DNA from: Comamonas resistens
GTDB taxonomy: Bacteria; Pseudomonadota; Gammaproteobacteria; Burkholderiales; Burkholderiaceae_C
Length of the DNA: 64,000 nt
Assembly (NCBI RefSeq): GCF_030064165.1
Contig: NZ_CP125947.1
Location: 4,588,001-4,652,000 of the forward strand
Reading direction: 5' to 3'
A program made the translations under genes and the position numbers. Positions within the stretch are counted from its first letter, which is position 1. The number at the start of each line of letters is the position of its first letter. This document shows positions 56,974 through 64,000 of this stretch, one piece after another. The notes beneath the pieces were generated by a model, which did no database searches, was not told the DNA's origin, and worked only from the letters and a program-made list of their open reading frames with translations.

Positions 56974-59681
56974 CAGGCTGTCACGCCGCTCTGCACATCG
57001 ACCAGGGGCTGGCCGGCGCCTGCTTTTTCCAGCAGCCGTGCAAAGTCCTCTGCCGGCAAGGGGCGGCTGCAGAAATAGCCCTGGAAGAAGTCACAGCCCT
57101 TGTCTTGCAGAAAAGACAGCTGCTCCTGCGTTTCCACGCCTTCGGCCAGCACCTTGAGTCCCATGGCATGACCCAGGGCAATGACGGAGCTGCTGATGGC
57201 CATGTCGTCGCCGCTGTTGGGGATGTCGTAGATAAAGCCTCGGTCGATCTTGAGCAGATCCAGCGGAAAGCGCTTGAGGTGGGCCAGCGATGAATAGCCG
57301 GTACCAAAGTCGTCAATCGCCAGACGCAGGCCCAGATCGCGCAGACGGCTGAGCACGGCCAACGCTTCCTCGGGTTTTTCGGCCAGCGCGCTTTCGGTGA
57401 TTTCCAGTTCCAGCAGATGCGCAGGAAAGCCCGAAGTCTCCAGCACCTGGGCGGTCTCGCCCGCGATATCGGTGAGAAGGAATTGATGCAGCGAGACATT
57501 CACCGCAATCGTCAGCTCCGGCAACCCGGCCTCGCGCCAGGCCTGACCCTGACGGCAGGCTTCGCCCAGCACCCACAGCCCCAGCGGGCCGATGACGCCC
57601 GAGCTCTCGGCCACGGGAATGAAGCGCGCCGGAGAGATCAGCCCCTCCTCGGGGTCATGCCAGCGCAGCAAGGCCTCGGCCCCGGTCAGCCGCCCCGTGT
57701 GCAGATCCACCTGCGGCTGATAGAACAGCCGCATATGGCCCAGTTCCAGCGCCCTGCGCAGCCGCGCCTCCAGCGCCAGCCGCTCGCGTGCGGCCTGGGT
57801 CATGTATTCATGAAAAAAGCACCAGGCATTGGAGCCTCGGTTCTTGGCGCCATAGACGGCGGCGTGCGCGCCCTGCATCAGGTCCTCGGTGGTCAATGCA
57901 TGGTCGGGATACAGACAGATGCCCACACTCACGCTCACCACCACAGGCAGGCCATCGGGTGTGATCCAGGCCTTGGCCGCTGCAGCCATCAGGCGCTCGG
58001 CAACTTCCACCGCCTCCTTCTCGCTGCTCAGATGCTGGGCCACCACGCAGAGCTCGTCACCCGCCAGTCGGCCGATGATGTCGCCATAACGCAGCGCGCC
58101 CTGCACCTGAAAGGCAATGTGCTTGAGCACCTCGTCGCCGACGGAGTGCCCATAGCTGTCGTTCACATCCTTGAAGCGGTCGATATTGAGCAGCATTACC
58201 GCCAGGCCTCGCTGCTCGGCCTTGGCGCGCTCGACCGCATCGCCCAGCATGAGCGCAAAATGCGAGCGGTTGGGCAGGCCCGTCAAGACATCCCGGTGCG
58301 CCAGAAACTCCAGCTGCTGCTCACGGGCCTTCTCGGCCGAGATATCGGTGAACATGCAGACGTAATGGGTGACGGTTCCCGCCGCATCCTTGACCGCGCT
58401 CAACGACATGCGCTCGGGAAAGATCTCGCCGTTCTTGCGACGATTCCAGATTTCGCCCTGCCAGTGCCCCGTGGCATGCATGCTGGCCCACATGGCATCG
58501 TAGAACTCCTTGTCATGGCGGCCGGACTTGAACATGCGCGGCGTCTGGCCCAGCATCTCCGCCTCGCTGAAACCCAGCAGGCGGGTGAATGAGGGGTTGA
58601 CCGAGAGAATGCGGCTGCGCGCATCGGTGACCACCACACCCTCGATGGTGTTTTCCACCACGGCGGCGGCCAGACGGCGGCGCTCGTCAGCCTCGCGGCT
58701 GGCCGTCTGATCGGTCAGCAAGCCGGAAATGCGCAGCAGCCTGCCATCCACGTCCCTGTGCGCCTGACCACGGGCGCGGAACCAGCGATACAGGCCGTCA
58801 AAGCACAGCAGCCTGGCCGTCAGCGCCAATATGCTGCCCTGTTCCAGCGTCTGCCGGATCTCCGAGCGCACCGCATCCGCATCATCAGGATGCAGACGCG
58901 TGTAGAAATCAAAATCGTGGGACAGATCCTGGCCCCTGTAATGCAGCAGCGCACTCATGCCCGAGGACAGGTTCAGCTTCTGCTGCACGGCGTCCCACTC
59001 CCAGACCCCGCTGCCGCTGCCTTCCAGCGCCATGCGCAGCATGGTTTCGCTGCGTGTCAGCGCATTGCGGGCGCTGACCATCTCGCTCAGATCCTGCAAC
59101 ACGCACACCAGCGCCACCGGTCCGCGCACGCCCGAAGCCGCCACACGGCTGGTCGTGCACAGCACGGGCGTGACCTTGCCCGTAACCGCATGGGTGCAGT
59201 GGCGCAGGGCCTGAAAATAATCCTGACGGCCATCGAGCAATCGCCCGAGCTGCTGCTCGACCTCCACTCGGTCATCGGCCGGCACCAGACTGCGAAAGTC
59301 CTGCCCGGCCATGGACTCAACGCTGCAGCCCAGCCAGCCGGCCAGCTTGGCGTTGGCCCAGACGATCTCGGCACCGCCCACATGCACGCGCGCCATGCCT
59401 GCGGGCGCATGGCGTACCACCAGCTCCAGCTCCTGCGCCGTCTCCTGGCGCACCTGGTCGGCTCTGCTCTTGCGCGTGATCAGCCAGACCGCCACGGCCG
59501 ACGACACCAGCAACCAAGCGATGAACAGGCCTATCTGCCAACGTATCGACTGCCTATGTGTCGATACATCAAAATAGTTGAGCACCCAGGCCTGTGCGCC
59601 CAACCACAACACTCCTGCGCACACGTAGAGAGTGACGAGCACCCAGGGTGTGACGCGAGAATGCCCCCCCACGCTTTTCAT
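56973..59681 (-). CDS. PAS-GGDEF-EAL hybrid signalling protein
   Basis: A 902-residue membrane protein: two N-terminal helices (about 13-36 and 48-70), three PAS-like domains (about 85-205, 215-325, 335-445), GGDEF (455-620) and EAL (635-885). The GGDEF loop is AGDEL (about 540), so cyclase activity is doubtful. The EAL domain keeps EALLRW, NVSLHQF, ELEITESAL and DDFGTGYSSLAHLKRFPLDLLKIDRGFI, so c-di-GMP hydrolysis is expected. ATG 59681 follows AAAGGA at good spacing; a reading from 59741 adds 20 unconserved residues. A 7-G run lies just after the start. It diverges from purU. Confidence 0.93.
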   Translation of the reverse strand: MKSVGGHSRVTPWVLVTLYVCAGVLWLGAQAWVLNYFDVSTHRQSIRWQIGLFIAWLLVSSAVAVWLITRKSRADQVRQETAQELELVVRHAPAGMARVHVGGAEIVWANAKLAGWLGCSVESMAGQDFRSLVPADDRVEVEQQLGRLLDGRQDYFQALRHCTHAVTGKVTPVLCTTSRVAASGVRGPVALVCVLQDLSEMVSARNALTRSETMLRMALEGSGSGVWEWDAVQQKLNLSSGMSALLHYRGQDLSHDFDFYTRLHPDDADAVRSEIRQTLEQGSILALTARLLCFDGLYRWFRARGQAHRDVDGRLLRISGLLTDQTASREADERRRLAAAVVENTIEGVVVTDARSRILSVNPSFTRLLGFSEAEMLGQTPRMFKSGRHDKEFYDAMWASMHATGHWQGEIWNRRKNGEIFPERMSLSAVKDAAGTVTHYVCMFTDISAEKAREQQLEFLAHRDVLTGLPNRSHFALMLGDAVERAKAEQRGLAVMLLNIDRFKDVNDSYGHSVGDEVLKHIAFQVQGALRYGDIIGRLAGDELCVVAQHLSSEKEAVEVAERLMAAAAKAWITPDGLPVVVSVSVGICLYPDHALTTEDLMQGAHAAVYGAKNRGSNAWCFFHEYMTQAARERLALEARLRRALELGHMRLFYQPQVDLHTGRLTGAEALLRWHDPEEGLISPARFIPVAESSGVIGPLGLWVLGEACRQGQAWREAGLPELTIAVNVSLHQFLLTDIAGETAQVLETSGFPAHLLELEITESALAEKPEEALAVLSRLRDLGLRLAIDDFGTGYSSLAHLKRFPLDLLKIDRGFIYDIPNSGDDMAISSSVIALGHAMGLKVLAEGVETQEQLSFLQDKGCDFFQGYFCSRPLPAEDFARLLEKAGAGQPLVDVQSGVTA

Positions 59682-59732
59682 GTATTTCCTTTGTCCGCAG
59701 GGTCGATGCCTTGCTGCGACAATTGCCCAGCT

Positions 59733-60581
59733 ATGACCCAAGCCTATATTTTGACTTTATCCTGCCCAGACCGACTGGGCCTGGTGCATGCCGTTTCGGG
59801 CTTTTTGCTCGAACAAGGCGGCAATATCGAAGAAGCTGCGCAGTACAACGACCCCGTCACCGGCCTGTTCTTCATGCGCGTGCAGTTTGCCTGCGACGGC
59901 AAGGACGCCGCCTCCCTAAAGGCATCCGTTGCTCAATTAGCTGATCAATATCAAATGCAGTGGAGTTTGCACTCCAAAGCCGAGCGTATCAAGACCGTCA
60001 TCATGGTCAGCAAGGAAGGCCACTGCCTCAACGACCTGCTGTTCCGCTGGAAGTCGGGCCTGCTGCCTATCGAGATCAAGGCCATCATCAGCAACCACCG
60101 CGAGTTCTATCAACTCGCCGCCAGCTACAACATCCCCTTCCACCATATCCCCGTGACTGCCGCCACCAAGGCCCAGGCCGAAGAGCGCCAGTACGAGATC
60201 ATCGAGGAAGAAGGCGCCGAACTCGTGGTGCTGGCGCGCTACATGCAGGTGCTGTCCAACGACCTGTGCAAGAAGCTGTCTGGCCGCGCCATCAACATCC
60301 ACCACAGCTTCCTGCCCAGCTTCAAGGGTGCCAAGCCTTACTACCAGGCTCATGACCGCGGCGTGAAGCTGATCGGCGCCACCGCCCACTATGTGACGGC
60401 CGATCTCGACGAAGGCCCGATCATCGAGCAGGACGTGGCCCGCGCCGACCACACCGACACCGTGGAAGACCTGACGGCCCGTGGCCGCGACACCGAGAGC
60501 CAGGTGCTGGCCCGCGCCGTGAAGTGGCATAGCGAACGCCGCGTGATCCTCAACGGTCACAAGACCGTGGTGTTCCGCTAA
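59733..60581 (+). CDS. purU: formyltetrahydrofolate deformylase PurU
   Basis: A 282-residue enzyme that hydrolyses 10-formyl-THF to THF and formate, balancing one-carbon pools. It has an N-terminal ACT-like domain (LSCPDRLGLVHAVSGFLLEQGGNIEEAAQY) and a C-terminal formyltransferase fold with active-site motifs INIHHSFLPSFKGAKPY (catalytic Asn/His) and GATAHYVTADLDEGPIIEQD. The end (RRVILNGHKTVVF) is typical. ATG 59733 is used; a weak binding site precedes it. It lies 51 bp from the divergent GGDEF-EAL gene. Confidence 0.96.
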   Translation: MTQAYILTLSCPDRLGLVHAVSGFLLEQGGNIEEAAQYNDPVTGLFFMRVQFACDGKDAASLKASVAQLADQYQMQWSLHSKAERIKTVIMVSKEGHCLNDLLFRWKSGLLPIEIKAIISNHREFYQLAASYNIPFHHIPVTAATKAQAEERQYEIIEEEGAELVVLARYMQVLSNDLCKKLSGRAINIHHSFLPSFKGAKPYYQAHDRGVKLIGATAHYVTADLDEGPIIEQDVARADHTDTVEDLTARGRDTESQVLARAVKWHSERRVILNGHKTVVFR

Positions 60582-60605
60582 GTTCTCAGGCTTGGGACTT
60601 TCCGC

Positions 60606-61508
60606 ATGACCGGCAGCCACAGCGCCTGGACCAGTGTCACTGCCCGGCGGATTCCGCCGATTCAGTGTCTGCTCACCTTCGAGGCGCTGGCGCGGCTGCG
60701 CTCGGTCACGCAGACGGCCGAGGAGCTGTGCGTCACGCCCAGTGCCGTCAGCCACCGCGTCAAGCAGCTGGAGCAGATCCTGGGCACGCGCCTGTTCGGC
60801 CGGGCGGATTTTTCGCTAACCACCGACGGCAGTGCCTATCTGGCCCATGTGCGCGAAGGCCTGGGCGCGCTGCAGCGCTTTCCCGGCGCCTCGGCCGCGC
60901 CTGGGCGCAGGCGGCTGAAACTGGCCGTCACCCCGACATTTGCCCGCGTGATCCTGATTCCGCGCCTGCGGCAGTTCACCGAGGCTTATCCCGAAATCGA
61001 TATTGCGCTGCAGGTCTCGATTCCGCTGCTGGACGTGATTGGCGAGGACGCCGACCTCATGGTGCGCTTTGGCGCCGGCCACTATGCCGATGTGGAGCAC
61101 ATCGAACTGGCCCGTGACACCGTCACTCCACTGGCCTCGCCGAGCTTTGTGCGTGAGCACGGCCCCTTCGAACACCCCGAAGACCTCGAAGGCATGCCGC
61201 TGCTGCGCAGCCCGCTCGAGCCCTGGCGCACCTGGTTTGCCGCCACCGGCCTGGACATGGCCGAGCCCAACGAAGGCTCGCAGTTCAACGATATCGGCCT
61301 GATGTGTGACGCCGCCTCGGCTGGCATGGGCATTGCCTTGGTGCGCCACAAACTGGGCGCCCCCTGGCTGGAAAACGGCACCCTGGTGCGCCTGTTCGAC
61401 ACCGATGCCCCCAGCCCTCATGCCCACTATCTGTGCTGGAAGACCGGCATCATGGACCGCTGGGAATGCTCGGCCTTTGCCGAGTGGCTGCACAAGTCCA
61501 TGAACTGA
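60606..61508 (+). CDS. LysR-family regulator (GcvA-like)
   Basis: A 300-residue protein: LysR helix-turn-helix (LLTFEALARLRSVTQTAEELCVTPSAVSHRVKQLEQILGTRLFGRADFSLTTDG) and a substrate-binding domain (LKLAVTPTFARVILIPRLRQFTEAYPEIDIAL). It resembles GcvA-type regulators that control glycine cleavage and other amino-acid pathways, and it starts 24 bp after purU, so they are likely cotranscribed. A link to one-carbon metabolism is an inference from this position. The effector is unknown. Confidence 0.9.
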   Translation: MTGSHSAWTSVTARRIPPIQCLLTFEALARLRSVTQTAEELCVTPSAVSHRVKQLEQILGTRLFGRADFSLTTDGSAYLAHVREGLGALQRFPGASAAPGRRRLKLAVTPTFARVILIPRLRQFTEAYPEIDIALQVSIPLLDVIGEDADLMVRFGAGHYADVEHIELARDTVTPLASPSFVREHGPFEHPEDLEGMPLLRSPLEPWRTWFAATGLDMAEPNEGSQFNDIGLMCDAASAGMGIALVRHKLGAPWLENGTLVRLFDTDAPSPHAHYLCWKTGIMDRWECSAFAEWLHKSMN

Positions 61509-61743
61509 TGACTTTCAAAAGCATAGCTTTCAGCGCTTTCCAGCAAACGGATTGAAGCCTTTTTCATATCAATAGCGCTTTTCCCCTCATGCGGGTTGCG
61601 CCATATCAAAACCAGCCGCATTCCCCAAGTCACAGCTGCCTAACGTCGCCCCGGCGCGACACAGCCGTATTCCTCCTCATCTGCCTGGCGTCTGCCCTTG
61701 ACCAACATCGGGGCACAACATTTATGACAGCAGGAGGAGACCC
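61509..61743. other. 235-bp intergenic region
   Basis: Holds family B copy 11 (61513-61570) and the leader of the binding-protein gene with AGGAGGAG at 61732. No gene is visible. Confidence 0.7.
61513..61570 (+). repeat. dispersed repeat family B, copy 11
   Basis: AAAAGCATAGCTTTCAGCGC, TTTCCAGCAAACGGATTGAA, GCCTTTTTCATATC. A second partial core, ATCAATAGCGCTTTT, follows at 61569. Confidence 0.6.
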
Positions 61744-62889
61744 ATGCATTTGCCCACATCACAACCGCTGCGACGCGCACTGCCGCAGGCGCTGGCCTTG
61801 AGCGCCGCCCTGAGCCTGGGCACGGCCTCGGCACAGGAGGCCATCATCATCGGCGCCAGCCTGCCGCTCAGCGGCTCCCAGGCAGCTGCGGGCAAGGAGG
61901 GCCAGGCCATCATGCAGGCCCAGATCGATGCCTTCAACCGCGAAGGCGGCGTGGGCGGGCGCAAGCTGAGCCTCAAGCTGCTGGACGACGGCTACGACCC
62001 TCAGCGCGCCGCAGCCAACGCACGGGCACTGGCAGAGCAAGGCGCAGTGGCCCTGCTCAACTGCTGGGGCACGGCCAATTGCGCCGCCATGCAGCCCGAG
62101 CTGGAGCGCGGCCAGACGCCGCTGATCGGCGCCATCGCCGGCGCCGGCCCGCTGCGCCAGCAGCCCGGCCGCCTGGTCTATCCGCTGCGCGCCAGCACCC
62201 GGGGCGAAATCAATGCCATGCTGCAGCAGATCCAGACCCTGGGGCAGTCCCGCATCGCCATCGTCTATCAGCAAGACGGCTTTGGTCAGAGCAGCCTGGA
62301 CGTAGCCCACGCCGTGCTCAAGGAACGCGGCATGAGCGCAGCGCTGGAGCTGGCGGTCGACGCCTCTGGCAGCAATGCACAGGCCGCCGTGCAGCAGCTG
62401 AGGCAGGCCGATCCCGCCGTTCAAGCCATCATCGTGTTCGCCGGTGCTTCGGCCACCGTCAATCTGGTGACACAGGCGCGCCAGGCACAGCTGCAGCAGT
62501 CAATCTACAACCTGGCAGCCCAGGCCAACCAGGCCGTCGTCAAAGGCCTGGGCAGTCACACCCGGGGCATTGTCTTCACCACCCTGGTGCCCAGCCCCTG
62601 GCGCACCTCGGTGCCGGCCGTCAAGTCCTACCAGCAGTTGCTGAGCGCCAGCGGCATGCCACAGCCTTCCTATCTGGGCCTGGAAGTGTTCATCAACACC
62701 CAGGCACTGCTGGACGGCCTGCGCAAGGCCGGCCCCGGCGTGCAGCGCAGCAATCTGCCTGCGGCGCTGGAGGCCCTGGGCGAGCTGCGCTACGGCCATA
62801 TGCAGGTGCGTCTGGCCGCCCCCGCGCGCACGGGCTCCAGCTATGTGGGACTGGCCATGATCGACCAGTCCGGCCAGTTCCGCGAGTAG
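61744..62889 (+). CDS. LIV-type ABC periplasmic binding protein (first of tandem pair)
   Basis: A 381-residue protein with a signal peptide (LALSAALSLGTASAQ) and a type I binding fold: EAIIIGASLPLSGSQAAAGKEG, ALLNCWGTANCAAMQPEL (a Cys pair) and SRIAIVYQQDGFGQSSLDVAHA. Excellent ribosome binding (AGGAGGAGAC) precedes ATG 61744. It shares length and blocks with the next gene and more distantly with the protein at 43 kb. No permease or ATPase genes are in the window; they may lie to the right. Confidence 0.93.
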   Translation: MHLPTSQPLRRALPQALALSAALSLGTASAQEAIIIGASLPLSGSQAAAGKEGQAIMQAQIDAFNREGGVGGRKLSLKLLDDGYDPQRAAANARALAEQGAVALLNCWGTANCAAMQPELERGQTPLIGAIAGAGPLRQQPGRLVYPLRASTRGEINAMLQQIQTLGQSRIAIVYQQDGFGQSSLDVAHAVLKERGMSAALELAVDASGSNAQAAVQQLRQADPAVQAIIVFAGASATVNLVTQARQAQLQQSIYNLAAQANQAVVKGLGSHTRGIVFTTLVPSPWRTSVPAVKSYQQLLSASGMPQPSYLGLEVFINTQALLDGLRKAGPGVQRSNLPAALEALGELRYGHMQVRLAAPARTGSSYVGLAMIDQSGQFRE

Positions 62890-63064
62890 GTACGGGCAAG
62901 CGCGAACCGGCCCATGTGCCTGACTGGCCGCTGCGGAGCATGGATTGCCGCCCCTGAAAAGGCTAAGCAATCTAACCCTAACACTCTGTTGCGACTTAGG
63001 CAGGCCAGGGAGTGCGCAGTGGCAGCATGAACTCCATCCCATCAAAAACAACAGAGGGAGGAGA

Positions 63065-64000
63065 CCATGCAGCATTCACCCAAGCCGCTTCGCGCGGTAT
63101 TCACAGGGGCCGCTCTGGCCCTGGCCGCCGCTTTCGCGGGCGATGCCGCCGCGCAAAGCAGCACCGGCCCCATCATCATCGGCACCAGCCTGCCTCTCAC
63201 CGGCCCTCATGCCAGCACCGGCAAGGAGCTGCTGAGCATCATGCAAAGCTATGTACAGCGCAGCAATCAGCAAGGAGGCATCGCCGGGCGCAATCTGCAG
63301 CTGGTCGCGCTGGACGATCACTTCAGCGCTTCGCAGACCGAGCTCAATGCGCGCCGTCTGGTGGAAAACGGCGCCGTGGCCCTGCTCAACTGCCTGGGCA
63401 CCAGCAGTTGCAACGCCATGCTGCCCACGCTGCAGACCAGCCACACGCCGCTGGTTGGCGCCATGGCCGGCAGCGGCCTGCTGCGCGAGTCTGCGGCACG
63501 CTATGTGTTCAATCTGCGCGCATCGACCGAGAGTGAAATCACGGCCATGGTGCACCAGATCCAGTCCGTGGGGCAGAACCGCATTGCGCTGGTCTACCAG
63601 AGCGATGAATTCGGCCGCAGCAGCCTGCAGACCGCCCACAACGCTTTTCGCGCGGCCAAGCTCACACCTGTCATCGAGCTGGCCCTGGAAGCCGACGGCC
63701 GCAACGCCGCAGAGCTTGGCAAGACACTGTCTGCGCTGGACAACCTGCATGGCGTGATCGTGCTGGCATCGGCCCCGGCCACCACCGCTCTCATCACCCA
63801 GTCGCGCAAGCAGCAAGTCGGCGTGCAGTTCTACAACCTCGCAGCCCAGGCCAATCAGGCACTGGTGCAGGGCCTGGGCGAGCACACCCGCGGCGTGGTG
63901 TTTGCCACCCTGGTGCCCAGCCCCTGGAAGGCGGCCATTCCAGCGGTCAAGAGCTACCAGCAGCTGCTGAGCAGCCCTGGCCAGCCCCAGCCCTCCTATC
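63065..64000 (+). CDS. LIV-type ABC periplasmic binding protein (second of tandem pair, 3' partial)
   Basis: Starts at ATG 63065 behind AGGGAGGAGACC and stays open for 312 codons to the window end. Signal peptide VFTGAALALAAAFAGDAAAQ, then GPIIIGTSLPLTGPHASTGKELL. It matches the preceding protein block by block: ALLNCLGTSSCNAM, NRIALVYQSDEFGRSSLQTAH, FYNLAAQANQALVQGLGEHTRGVVFATLVPSPW and AVKSYQQLLS. It is a clear tandem paralogue. The missing C-terminus is about 70 residues. Confidence 0.93.

Noticed and set aside
59930..59955. A possible twelfth family B copy in purU (TTAGCTGATCAATATCAAA)
   Set aside because: Only the TAGCTGAT-like bases match; the GCGCTT half is absent.

Overview
The window is GC-rich chromosomal DNA from a beta-proteobacterium. 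It looks like a Comamonadaceae member, most likely Comamonas. The grounds are three TctC/Bug-type binding proteins, four LIV-type binding proteins, a DUF1840 and a DUF3567 gene, a Burkholderiales-style OmpC-like porin, and short dispersed repeats of a kind I associate with Comamonadaceae. This placement comes from gene families and style, not from a database search. Genes are dense. I see no rRNA, tRNA, CRISPR array, insertion sequence or prophage. Two genes run off the ends: a GGDEF-like protein on the left and a LIV-type binding protein on the right.

Layout, left to right. 1-8.6 kb: degenerate GGDEF protein, 3-hydroxyacyl-CoA dehydrogenase plus enoyl-CoA hydratase, a beta-lactamase-fold hydrolase, Ohr, a 2H phosphoesterase, SrkA-type kinase and a phytase-like esterase. 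8.6-13.8 kb: Gly/Val-rich lipoprotein, MFS exporter, SoxR, and a SoxR-box promoter in front of a RidA-like protein and a second MFS exporter. 13.8-18.1 kb: HtpG with a heat-shock promoter, then an RNA pseudouridine synthase carrying a long Arg/Asp/Gly-rich repeat domain. 18.1-27.8 kb: Crp/Fnr regulator divergent from an operon of acyl-CoA synthetase, a complete LIV-type ABC transporter and a phenylacetate-CoA-ligase-like enzyme. 27.9-34.7 kb: Bug protein, CFA synthase, lipoprotein aminopeptidase, phosphoethanolamine transferase and acyl-CoA-binding protein. 34.9-42.9 kb: porin, then an AraC-controlled cluster (TauD-like dioxygenase, BKACE enzyme, Bug protein, quinone oxidoreductase) and an M20 amidohydrolase. 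43-54 kb: LIV-type binding protein, molybdopterin oxidoreductase, active-looking diguanylate cyclase, Bug protein, TraB/GumN protein, FAH-family hydrolase with divergent IclR, and DUF3108 and DUF3567 proteins. 54-64 kb: AbrB-type membrane protein, ChaN-like lipoprotein, GGDEF-EAL hybrid, PurU, LysR regulator and two tandem LIV-type binding proteins.

The common theme is uptake of organic or aromatic acids by high-affinity binding proteins, CoA activation and beta-oxidation-type chemistry. Stress defence (SoxR, Ohr, HtpG, SrkA, CFA) and c-di-GMP signalling run alongside. 

Three repeat families lie between, and sometimes inside, genes. Family A (about 80-130 bp, 5 copies) is GC-rich and often starts at a stop codon. 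Family B (about 50 bp, 11 copies) has a GATAGCT...GCGCTT core, and two copies are translated in frame. Family C (75 bp, 2 copies) has 12-13 bp terminal inverted repeats, and one copy forms the 5' end of a lipoprotein gene.
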